Part shown: positions 1-8,231 of the stretch, in pieces
Position numbering within the stretch: the first letter of the stretch is position 1
Layout of the letters: each line of letters starts with the position of its first letter
Source of the DNA: Gigaspora rosea
Lineage: Eukaryota > Glomeromycota > Glomeromycetes > Diversisporales > Gigasporaceae
Assembly: GCA_003550325.1 (NCBI GenBank)
Contig: QKWP01000516.1
Span: 73,979-137,978 of the forward strand
DNA length: 64,000 nt
Direction: 5' to 3'
Made by a program: the position numbers and the translations under genes
The notes under the pieces: model-generated
What the model saw: only the letters and a program-made list of their open reading frames with translations
What the model was told of the DNA's origin: nothing
Databases searched by the model: none

Positions 1-632
1 ATCAATTAGTAAAATTTAGAGAATCATAGAAATTTGTATAATTTTATTAATAAATATTGGGAATGATGCTAAAATTTGGGGTCTCAATTTGAAACTATAA
101 GCCCTCTAAAATCCACAAATACTCTTTAAATATCAAATCTACACCCAAACCTTACCCTAACCTTATAAGACAAAGACGAAAAAAACATCTTAAAAAAATC
201 TTAAATTTTCATATCAAAATAAATCGAAATTTCAGAATCATTTGATTTCAGCATCATCCCCGACAATAAATTATACAAATTTCTATAATTCTCTAAATTT
301 TACTAATTGATTATAACTTCTTGCTATAAGTAAACTTGTTTAGCACCAAAAAATACATCATATTAGTATATTTTATTTTTTTTAAAATTTGTATCAAAGA
401 TGCTTAATTTTAAATTTTTGATGAAAATTTCCAAAATTAAGCATCTTTTCTTCAAATTTTAAAAAAAGTAAATAAAATATACTGATTTGATATATTATTT
501 GGTGCTGAACAAGTTTATTTAGTGTAAGAAGTTATGAACAATTAGTAAAATTTCATGTAGAACAATATTATTAATAATTTTATTAATAAAATTATACAAA
601 ATGCTATGATTCTCTAAATATTACTAATTGTG
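1..632. repeat. Overlapping foldback (cruciform) repeats
   Basis: Three interlocking inverted repeats. Bases 1-80 pair with about 240-313 (shared core AATTAGTAAAATTTAGAG). About 295-420 pairs with 430-553 (core GTAAACTTGTT.AGCACC and AGATGCTTAATTTT). About 539-575 pairs with 600-632. The outer arms of one palindrome are the inner arms of the next, so this is not a single MITE. No coding sequence is seen. The core also occurs at 15927-16080. Confidence 0.75.
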
Positions 633-639
633 ATTTAGG

Positions 640-845
640 TAAACATGTGTATATATTATGAACCTTATGAACCTTGAACTAAACCTAAACTGAACTTTTT
701 TTAAGTTCAGGTCCAGGTTCATATTCAATAATTTTAAGTTTAGGTTCAGTTCATTATTGAACTTTTAGAGCAGGTTCAGGTTTAGGTTCATTGAACCTGA
801 ACCTGAACCTCTATTGAACTGAACTGAACTTCGGAACTCTAGTGC
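640..845. repeat. Degenerate GGTTCA/TGAACC repeat
   Basis: A low-complexity stretch of AGGTTCA, TGAACCT and related 6-7 bp words on both strands that could fold on itself. No gene is seen. Confidence 0.7.
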
Positions 846-873
846 CAATGCTAACGCTATTTTTGATTACCAT

Positions 874-1382
874 TGTTACAAGCGACTATAGCCTTCTATA
901 TAGTACTTGCAACACAGCACACAGCGACAGGGATCTTGTAAGGGTCAGAGAAGATATGAAGCAGTGCGGAAGTGGAATATTACTTCACTAGAGCGGTTCA
1001 GTTTATATTTATTAATTAACAAGAGTATTATTTATTTAGCAAAGATATATTTTATTGATTTAGATAATAATATTCAAGAGATACAATTATTTAAGTATTG
1101 GAGGGAGGAGAAAGGGAAGTCTGAATCTAAGCTAGAAAGCTTGTGGGTAGAAAGTCAGAAAGTGAGGGTTTATATATCTTTTTGTAAAACTCATAAAACT
1201 AATAAAACTAATAAAACTAATAAAACTAATAAAACTAATAAAACTAATAAAACTAATAAAACTAATAAAACTAATAAAACTCCTGTTGCGCAATTGTGTC
1301 TTGTATTTTTACATTTATTTGGTTTACAATTGTTGTGCTCTAGAATGTTCTGAAAATAGAACAAGAAAGTTGTTCTATAACA
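874..1382 (-). repeat. Probable 3' LTR
   Basis: Directly after the purine tract the minus strand begins TGTTATAGAACA, and at 874-880 it ends TGTAACA, giving the TG...CA ends with a short TGTTA/TAACA inversion usual for LTRs. The length would be 509 bp. The partner LTR lies beyond the gap, so the boundary at 874 is inferred. It contains a 9-bp tandem repeat. Confidence 0.55.
1193..1281. repeat. 9-bp tandem repeat (AATAAAACT)n
   Basis: About ten near-perfect copies of AATAAAACT inside the putative LTR. In one frame they read as Thr-Asn-Lys repeats, but the surrounding reading frame has no gene character. Confidence 0.9.
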
Positions 1383-1394
1383 TTTCCGTCCCCT
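1383..1394 (-). other. Polypurine tract
   Basis: Minus strand AAAGGGGACGGAAA lies directly before the TG that starts the LTR and overlaps the stop of the 3' ORF. This is the expected plus-strand primer of an LTR retrotransposon. Confidence 0.6.
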
Positions 1395-2144
1395 TTAAGA
1401 ACGAACTCTGTAAGTTCCTAATTCTATTAATTTGGCGAATTCTTCATCTGATAGCTTATTCAAGCTATTGAGGGAAATATAATGTGTCTGGTATAATTTC
1501 GATAATTCCCAACAGTTGAACACTTGATAAGCTCTTTTAGCACATCTCCAAGTGCTAAAATTTCTATATGATCCCAATGTAGCTTTCATTAGCCTTCTTA
1601 TTTCTTTTGTTACCTCGTAATTATTCTTGAAATCTTGTCTAAGTTTTCCCAAGTAATAGCAAGCTTCTAAGGTTTGTATTTGTCTTTCTCTTTGGCTTCC
1701 ATGAGTCTCTTGGTTCAGTCGAGAAATTATTTCATTTGCTTGATCCTTCCAAGTGAATGTTAGAAGAGGTTCAGCTCTAACAACAGAGGCAGTTTCCGTA
1801 CTCGTCAAATCTTCTTTGATTCTTGTCAGGCCAGAAACTGGTACTAAGTTTGGCTCATGTTCTTCGATGTTATCCGGTTCATTAACTTCTGGTAATAGCA
1901 TTAATTCTTCATTAGGTAGTTCAGTAATTGGTTCAGTGTAGTCATTGAGGAAGTCATTTTGTGAGTAGTCTGGATCTTCTGTGGGAAATTGTAGGGAAAG
2001 TAGAATAGTATTTCCATCTGTTACTAGAACTTGATTTCTTGTAATAAGAAGACTATTACTAAAGGCCAAAGGGTCTTGATTCCAATCTTTAATTAATGCA
2101 GTCAGACTAATTAGAGTTTGAGGTTGAAGGTTAATAGTTTCCAT
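1395..2144 (-). CDS. Retrotransposon 3' accessory ORF, unknown function (249 aa)
   Basis: A complete ATG-to-stop frame lies between integrase and the polypurine tract, separated from integrase by about 550 bp. The N-terminal third is neutral, the middle is acidic and Pro-rich (residues about 55-115), and the C-terminal half is basic and rich in Arg, Tyr and Trp (residues about 125-240), with no signal peptide or membrane segment. It sits where some Ty3/gypsy elements carry env-like or structural extra ORFs, but the lack of membrane segments argues against an envelope. It is unbroken, unlike gag. I do not recognise the family. Expression would need its own promoter, a spliced message or an antisense arrangement, and none can be proved here. 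Confidence 0.55.
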   Translation of the reverse strand: METINLQPQTLISLTALIKDWNQDPLAFSNSLLITRNQVLVTDGNTILLSLQFPTEDPDYSQNDFLNDYTEPITELPNEELMLLPEVNEPDNIEEHEPNLVPVSGLTRIKEDLTSTETASVVRAEPLLTFTWKDQANEIISRLNQETHGSQRERQIQTLEACYYLGKLRQDFKNNYEVTKEIRRLMKATLGSYRNFSTWRCAKRAYQVFNCWELSKLYQTHYISLNSLNKLSDEEFAKLIELGTYRVRS

Positions 2145-2694
2145 TTTGAGGATTAAAGTTTTGTTATTTGAGAGAAAAAGGAAAAGGAGAATGTTTTTAG
2201 AAGTTTCAATGGTGGAATAAAGGTGACTAATCTAATAAAAAAATATTGTTGTACATGCTAATTTAAATGAATAGGGCTGTGTGATTGTTTCGCGGCGTTA
2301 ATCATGTGACTCAAAAATTCGTAACGATGATCACATGACCGAAAATTTTCTTGCATATCAAAAATGCCGTCAAGTCGATTTGCGCTTTCTAGTGACGCTT
2401 TCGTACTAAGATAAGCTTAGTAGAAAAGATGCGGAATCTTCTGATTGGTATACAGTCAAAATTTCAGCTCAAACGGAGCGATATTGATTGACATTACTTA
2501 GTAGCAAACGTTCTACGAATTCAAAATTCGATTTTCTATATATCCTAAAGTTTCTATTTTTAAACAAAAAGGGTTCTAATTTTGGGCAAAAGTGGGGTAA
2601 ACTTAGATTCTAAAAAAAAATGTTCGCCATACACAATAAATTAAGGGGGTAACACTGTGTTTCCATCCGTTTTAAGAATTTCTCCCTGGAAATT
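2145..2694. other. Spacer between integrase and 3' ORF
   Basis: About 550 bp with no convincing coding frame. It includes a GC-richer patch at 2280-2420 with inverted CATGTGA/TCACATG words, a possible promoter for the 3' ORF. No further feature is seen. Confidence 0.4.
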
Positions 2695-3981
2695 CTAAAT
2701 GACAATCATAGGTTGCCAATCTTGTTTCTCGTAGTACTTAACAAGACGATCACTATTGTAATACTGCTTTAATGTTTTTCCATCCATTGTACACAGTTTA
2801 TAGGCGCCATTATTTAATTTTTCCTTAATAATAAATGGTCCTATTCTTTTCTCTTCAAATTTTGCAGAGCGAGAGGCTTCTATGTCTTTTCTTTGTACCC
2901 AAACTTTGTCACCAATTTCAAATTCTTCTTTTTGTATTCTGGAGTCAAATCTAACTTTCTGTTTCTTTTGGGATTTAATTGTATTCTCTCTGGCAGCATT
3001 ATGTTGGTATGGTAATTCATCTATTAATTCAAAGGCTCTTTGTAATATGCTGTTTTCTAGTGATATTTCTTCATCTGAGTCAACTGGGTCTATGGGGATA
3101 ACAGTTTCAATGGGTAGAATAGCTTGTCTACCATATACTAAGTGGAAAGGGGTATATCCAGTGGTTGTATGTCTTTTGGTTCTATATGCCAACAGTACAG
3201 CAGATATGTTCAGGTCCCAATCTTCAATATTTTCTGTAACTTTTGCAAGAGAATTGCAAAGTGTTCTATTTAATCTTTCAACCATTCCATTGGTCTGGGG
3301 GTGATAAGGTGAGGAGAATATGTGTTTTATCAAAAACTTTTCACACAATATTCTAACAACTTCACTAGTGAAATTCTTTCCATTATCAGAAAGAATAATC
3401 TTGGGGACTCCATGTCTACAAACAATTTCTTCAAAAATGAATTTTGCTAGAGTTTCTGCACCTGCATCTGGTACAGCTTTAGCTTCAGGCCAGCGGGTAA
3501 GGTAGTCAGTGGCAACAATAATATACCGATTGTTGCGGTTAGTTATGGGTAGGGGTCCTACTAGATCTATGCCTATTCGTTCAAAGGCTCTTCCAACTTG
3601 AATGGGGTGGAGAGGTTCTTTTCTTTTACTTTTGCCTCGTTTTTGGCAAACTTCACATGAGCGAACATAATTTTGGACATCTTTGTACATTTGGTCCCAA
3701 TAATATCGTTCAGATATTTTATAATACATAGCATCTGTTCCTAAATGTCCAGCGGTAGGGTGACTATGCATCATATACAGGATAGGTTCAACTTCAGTCC
3801 ATTTGATTACTCTAATAGGTTTGTCTGGGTCTTTTCGATTCTTTTTATATAATAATTTGTCCTTTACTTTATAATGTCTAGATTGATTAATAATTGTCCG
3901 TTTTTCATTGTCCGTTAAATTAGAGGGGAGTGTGTCTGTTTCTAGGTATCCTATTAAATTTTGGTATTGATCCAAATTCAT
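2695..3981 (-). CDS. Integrase domain of Ty3/gypsy pol
   Basis: The 428-aa frame carries an N-terminal HHCC zinc-binding region (His74, His79, Cys109, Cys112), an rve-type catalytic core with the DDE triad (Asp139 in GIDLVGP, Asp199 in LSDNG, Glu235 in MVERLNR), and a C-terminal region with a WVQRKD-like motif. In the element it inserts the cDNA into the host genome. Its ATG overlaps the RT-RNase H stop as ATGA, in the -1 frame. Relatives normally encode RT, RNase H and integrase in one pol frame, so the offset is either a one-base lesion or coupled re-initiation; I favour a lesion. The domain itself is uninterrupted. Confidence 0.92.
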   Translation of the reverse strand: MNLDQYQNLIGYLETDTLPSNLTDNEKRTIINQSRHYKVKDKLLYKKNRKDPDKPIRVIKWTEVEPILYMMHSHPTAGHLGTDAMYYKISERYYWDQMYKDVQNYVRSCEVCQKRGKSKRKEPLHPIQVGRAFERIGIDLVGPLPITNRNNRYIIVATDYLTRWPEAKAVPDAGAETLAKFIFEEIVCRHGVPKIILSDNGKNFTSEVVRILCEKFLIKHIFSSPYHPQTNGMVERLNRTLCNSLAKVTENIEDWDLNISAVLLAYRTKRHTTTGYTPFHLVYGRQAILPIETVIPIDPVDSDEEISLENSILQRAFELIDELPYQHNAARENTIKSQKKQKVRFDSRIQKEEFEIGDKVWVQRKDIEASRSAKFEEKRIGPFIIKEKLNNGAYKLCTMDGKTLKQYYNSDRLVKYYEKQDWQPMIVI

Positions 3982-5507
3982 GTAACAGCAGTAGTAGAGG
4001 AGTGTGTCTGGGTCGGTAATCGAGAAAGGGCATCAACATTCGAATGGATTCTTCCAGGTTTATGTACAATAGTAAAATGGTAGGGTTGGAGTTTCATCAT
4101 CCAGCGTCCTAGACGTCCTTTTGGTTGAGAAGACTTTAACCATTTGAGAGCAGAGTGGTCTGTAACTAGCGTAAAATGGCTTGTACCAAAATATTTGTGA
4201 AAATGTTCAATAGCCCATACTATGGCAGCACATTCCAATTCAGTTGCTCCATAGTTCATTTCTTCCTTTTTCAGGCTTTTGCTTGCATAGGCAATTGGGT
4301 GTTCCTTTTTATCTTCAGATATCTGGCTCAAGGTGGCTCCGAATCCGGTATAAGAGGCGTCAGTGGCTAGAATAAATTCTTGTTTATAGTCAGGATAGAT
4401 AAGGATAGGGGCAGTAGTCAACCGGTTTTTCAGTTCATCAAAAGCTTTTTGACATTGGTCATTCCATTCATAAGTATTGTCCTTATGTAGCAATTGATTA
4501 AGAGGATGGGCAATGGAGGAGAAGTGTTTAATAAATCGTCGGTAGTATCCAGCAAGGCCTAAGAATGAGCGTAGCTGGGTAACACTTTTTGGAGGTTGAA
4601 TTTTCTGAACAGCAATAATCTTGTCTGGATCTGGAGAGATTCCTTTTTCTTCTATTATATGTCCTAGGAAAGGTAGACGTTTCATCCAAAAATTACATTT
4701 TTCTATGTTTAACTTCAATCCTGCTTCACGTATCCTGGTGAATACTTCTCTTAGGTGTTTAATATGGTCATCGAATGTTCGTGAAAAGACATTGGTATCA
4801 TCCAGGTATACTACTACATATTTGTAAGCTATGCCTTTGTAAACTTTATTCATAAGGCGTTGGAAGGTAGCAGGGGCATTACACAATCCAAAAGGCATGA
4901 CATTGAACTCATAGGTTCCGTATCTGGTAATGAAAGCAGTTTTCTCTCTATCTTCTGGGTGTACTTTTACTTGCCAGTATCCACTCATAAGATCGAGGGT
5001 GGAAAAATAAGTAGCTCCAGCAAGTGAGTCAAGCATTTCATCTATTCGGGGTAGAGGATATTGATCCTTCTTGGTAACGGCATTAAGTTTTCTATAGTCT
5101 ACACAAAATCTTTTCTTTCCATTTTTCTTTGTTACTAATACAACGGGAGAGGCCCAAGGGCTAGAGGACTCTTTTATTAACTTATTATCCAACATTCGTT
5201 GTACCTCTTCATTAATAAATGTTTGTTCAGTTAGAGGTACCATATAGGGTCGAGAGCTGACAGGAGGTACATTGTCAGTAAAGATTCTATGGGTTACTAG
5301 GTCAGTTTTACCTAGTTGGGTCATATCCTTTGCAAAGAGGTCAGCAAATTCAAGAAGCAATTGTCGAAATTGAGCTCCTTGGTGAGTAGTTAAGGGTCCT
5401 ACTTTTGGTTTTATTTCCTGAGTCACAGTATAAATTTCTCGAATAATTCTGGGTCTAGAATTGTCTGTATCTTCGAGTAGTTTTTGATCTTGCTCAGGAT
5501 GACTCAA
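3978..5507 (-). CDS. Reverse transcriptase-RNase H of Ty3/gypsy pol
   Basis: The open frame is about 509 codons. The RT fingers and palm span about residues 85-290, with RFCVDYRKLN (133-142), the first catalytic Asp in LDLMSGYWQV (172), MPFGLCNAPATFQ (204-216) and the YLDD box (234-237). RNase H follows from about residue 360, with ATDAS and TDHSALKWL. The frame opens without an ATG (a TTG codon is first), directly after a slippery sequence at the end of the upstream frame, so it is probably reached by -1 frameshifting. All catalytic motifs visible here are intact although upstream frames are broken. Confidence 0.93.
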   Translation of the reverse strand: MSHPEQDQKLLEDTDNSRPRIIREIYTVTQEIKPKVGPLTTHQGAQFRQLLLEFADLFAKDMTQLGKTDLVTHRIFTDNVPPVSSRPYMVPLTEQTFINEEVQRMLDNKLIKESSSPWASPVVLVTKKNGKKRFCVDYRKLNAVTKKDQYPLPRIDEMLDSLAGATYFSTLDLMSGYWQVKVHPEDREKTAFITRYGTYEFNVMPFGLCNAPATFQRLMNKVYKGIAYKYVVVYLDDTNVFSRTFDDHIKHLREVFTRIREAGLKLNIEKCNFWMKRLPFLGHIIEEKGISPDPDKIIAVQKIQPPKSVTQLRSFLGLAGYYRRFIKHFSSIAHPLNQLLHKDNTYEWNDQCQKAFDELKNRLTTAPILIYPDYKQEFILATDASYTGFGATLSQISEDKKEHPIAYASKSLKKEEMNYGATELECAAIVWAIEHFHKYFGTSHFTLVTDHSALKWLKSSQPKGRLGRWMMKLQPYHFTIVHKPGRIHSNVDALSRLPTQTHSSTTAVT

Positions 5508-5513
5508 AAATTT
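5504..5513 (-). promoter_or_regulatory. Candidate -1 ribosomal frameshift site
   Basis: At the end of the upstream frame the minus strand reads A AAT TTT TGA. The heptamer (5507-5513) fits the X XXY YYZ slippery rule and is followed at once by the zero-frame stop. A one-base backward slip joins the RT frame exactly. No downstream pseudoknot was checked. Confidence 0.55.
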
Positions 5514-6661
5514 TGAGCATCACTATCATCAAAGGCGGCAGAAGAAGAGGATTCATTATACAAATCTCTTAATCGATGGTGAAAGTTTTCAAAATAATTT
5601 ACTCGAGCTTGTAATTCCTTTATGGTCTGGTCCTGGTGTTCAAAAGTTTTAGCTTGTTCCTGTAGCAGAGCAATGATTTGGGCCTGTTGCCTAATCTGTT
5701 CCTGAAGGAGAGGGACTAGGTCTGTGGGTTCTAAAGTTGTTGACACAGTTTTTATTGGTGCAACGATAGGTAATTCCGGTGTTGGAGAGGTTGGAGGAGA
5801 CAGAACTTCTGGATCTGGAGGAGGGTGAAGTGCTTTATAACATTCCTCACAATAGGAGCTAAATTGTTCTAACTCAGTGTTCTTTTTGGCCATAATACAT
5901 TCCTTACAGAGTCCAACAGTTCCTTGGAAATTCCTTTGTAAGTTTTCCATGGCTTTCCTTTGATCAAAGTCTGGATGACTAGTATCAAAAGACTCTTCTA
6001 GAATTCTTTGTAGAGTGTCCTTTTCAGTTTTACTTAATTGTACTTGGGAGGCTCTCATGATAACATTGACTTCATTATAGGTATAGTCTTGGTTAGACAG
6101 GTCAGCAGCCTGGGGCTCCAGAGCATGAGCGAGGTCTTCATCACTTTCTCCAATCTGTATCTGGGCAAGTCGATAGATCCGACTTTGGTTAAGATCATAT
6201 GCATGTCCTGCATTTCTGGTGGATTTGGTATAATGGCGTACTCGAGTCCATAGGTTGTAGTTTGAATTCCATTCTACATCCTTAGCAGCTTTATATGCAT
6301 ACAAGCATTCGAGGTTGCAAAACTGAGTATCTTCTCAAATAGAGTCTAGTTTAATCATCTTAGATCTAATTCCTTGCTCTCTACAGAGCTTACATTCCGT
6401 TAGTGTTCCTCGGCCTTCGCTATTAGTGAAGAACTCTATACTTCATGGGTCTTCTGGATCTAGGTCTCAGTGGAAGTCAATCCAACATCCTTTGCAAATT
6501 AAGGTTTGCTCAAAAGGCCTAATTTCTTCTGGTCTTTTGGGTACCTTGCATTTACAGCAATGGTTAACTCTAAAAGGAGAAAAGTGGGGTAGCCAATTGG
6601 CATTTACTTCTTGAGGTTGGCAACCACATTGATATTGTTGGTTTTCAAGAATCTGGGTCAT
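5504..6661 (-). pseudogene. Cys-rich region between zinc knuckles and RT, broken by three TGA codons
   Basis: One reading frame runs from about 6661 to the stop at 5504 but is cut by TGA at 6467-6469, 6443-6445 and 6335-6337. It has several CxxC pairs (for example CGC, CCKC, CKGC, CKLC and CKEC contexts), suggesting zinc-binding modules, then from about 6300 a helical, coiled-coil-like, Gln/Glu-rich C-terminal half (5504-5760). The flanking residues make Trp plausible at the TGA positions, as would follow from G-to-A change of TGG. The region ends at the frameshift heptamer. I do not recognise it as a named domain. Confidence 0.6.
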
Positions 6662-6850
6662 CAGGGGGCAGTTGGCACTGATATGCCCATACTGTTTGCA
6701 TTGGTAACAGAGGTTATCAGGACAGTCCTTATACAGATATCCAGGTTGAGAGCAGGTCTTGCAAACATTTCGTTTGGAGCTTGTTTAGGACAATGTGCAG
6801 CTAGGTGTCCGTAACGGCAACAACGATAACATTCATTGTTAGGACAGTCA
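6655..6850 (-). other. Four tandem CCHC-type zinc knuckles, split by a frameshift
   Basis: Knuckles 1 and 2 (CGRC..N-H....C and CYRC...GH....C) lie in the protease frame. Knuckles 3 (CKTC...GY....C, His replaced by Tyr) and 4 (CYQC..YGH....C) lie in another frame about 6660-6770, so a one-base lesion near 6790 separates the pairs. They lie C-terminal to the protease, which is unusual because gag knuckles normally precede it; a separate gag knuckle is also present at about 8170. Confidence 0.7.
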
Positions 6851-7442
6851 GCATAAAGGTGGTTATAAGAGTAACAGCGTCCACATTTTTGTTTAGTGAA
6901 TGAGATGCTGGGTCTGAATCTGTGAGTAACGGTTGTCCAATTATCAGGTTCAATTTCCTCCATATAGGCTTCCTTTGGACAGAGGTATTCCTGTTCGAAC
7001 TTTTCTAGTTCCTTTTCATCAGTAATAGTTGGTTGGGCAGGTAAAGGTTGGTCGTGTTCATAAGTAGTGGGCACATGAATTTTCTTTTTGTTACATCTAA
7101 GAGTATAAGCCTTATTTTTACAACTGTAGGTGGCATCTACCTTTTGTGACCAGTCATTTCCTAAGAGTAATGAATAAGAGGTAGCATTCATTACTTCAAC
7201 ATCCATGGGAATGGTGGTTCCTTCAATTTCAATTGATAAGTTTTTAATTATGCCTAGGGGTCGGACAGAGGGTCCGGTGGCTGAGACAATAAGGCTGGAA
7301 GAAGGTGCTTCTATTTTCAATCCAAGTTCTTTTACAACTTGGCTAGAAATCATACTGACAGCAGCACCACTGTCGATTACAGTGTGGTAGGGCTGTCCAT
7401 TAAGTTTAATATTGCATTTGACAGGAGTGGTATAGGTAGGTG
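6661..7442 (-). pseudogene. Retroviral-type aspartic protease and following region
   Basis: The frame encodes a DSGAA active-site motif in the context VIDSGAAVSMIS, followed by a beta-rich segment with LLLGNDW, as in gypsy proteases, then zinc knuckles 1 and 2. It processes the Gag-Pol polyprotein in an active element. The N-terminal part is duplicated across the N at 7443, and the C-terminal end runs out of frame near 6790, giving a stop at 6661 that overlaps a downstream ATG by chance. Confidence 0.75.
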
Positions 7443-7765
7443 NCAACTGTAGGTGGCATCTACCTTTTGTGACCAGTCATTTCCTAAGAGTAATGAATAA
7501 GAGGTAGCATTCATTACTTCAACATCCATGGGAATGGTGGTTCCTTCAATTTCAATTGATAAGTTTTTAATTATGCCTAGGGGTCGGACAGAGGGTCCGG
7601 TGGCTGAGACAATAAGGCTGGAAGAAGGTGCTTCTATTTTCAATCCAAGTTCTTTTACAACTTGGCTAGAAATCATACTGACAGCAGCACCACTGTCGAT
7701 TACAGTGTGGTAGGGCTGTCCATTAAGTTTAATATTGCATTTGACAGGAGTGGTATAGGTAGGTG
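7121..7765. repeat. 322-bp direct duplication flanking a single N
   Basis: Bases 7121-7442 and 7444-7765 appear identical and are separated by one N at 7443. The duplication repeats the protease active-site region in the same frame. Its placement makes an unmerged contig overlap the likeliest cause. Confidence 0.9.
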
Positions 7766-8231
7766 CCTGAATCTGTGTGGTTTTGGGATTTTCAACTAAA
7801 TAATTAGCAACAGCAGTTCTAATAGAGGCATTAACTAGAAAGGCTTCAAATTGTTCATAGGTATAATTATTGGCAGTGTCAAGAGTGTAAACATCACGAG
7901 GATAAGGAGTAGATGATCGATTGCATGATCTGGATCGATCAGAAGAGCGGTGGTTTCGGTTATTTTTGTATCTATTACAAGACTGGCTTCGGCTCCTAGA
8001 TCGATCATATCCAGAACGATTATAATTTCTATCCCTAGATTGGCTTCTGTTTCTGGATCTGGATCTATCATAAGATCGGTTATTCCTAGAGGAATAATTA
8101 CTGCTTCTGTCTCGGGATTGGTATCCCTGGTAGTCCTTCCTGTTGTCCTGGTATCGAGTATGACAATTCCGGATGAAATGTCCCTTTTGTTCACAATAAT
8201 AGCATGTGGCATTTCCAGCATTGGATTGAGG
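7444..8231 (-). pseudogene. Gag C-terminus (zinc knuckle, Arg/Ser-rich) leading into protease
   Basis: The frame opens after a TGA at 8232. It starts with a classical gag CCHC knuckle (CYYCEQKGHFIRNC, about 8165-8205), continues with a long Arg-Ser-Asn-rich basic tract (about 7920-8150) expected to bind nucleic acid, then a Tyr/Leu-rich linker, and reaches the DSGAA protease site at about 7690. It is one continuous gag-pro frame, so gag and protease were probably made as a fusion. It is broken upstream by the TGA and downstream by the N. Confidence 0.75.

Noticed and set aside
907..1353. 148-codon open frame with Thr-Asn-Lys repeats
   Set aside because: It is made by a 9-bp tandem repeat inside the putative LTR; no conserved domain or gene context.
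6659..6663. TGATG stop-start overlap suggesting coupled re-initiation
   Set aside because: Zinc knuckles continue in the second frame upstream of the ATG, so a frameshift lesion explains the junction.
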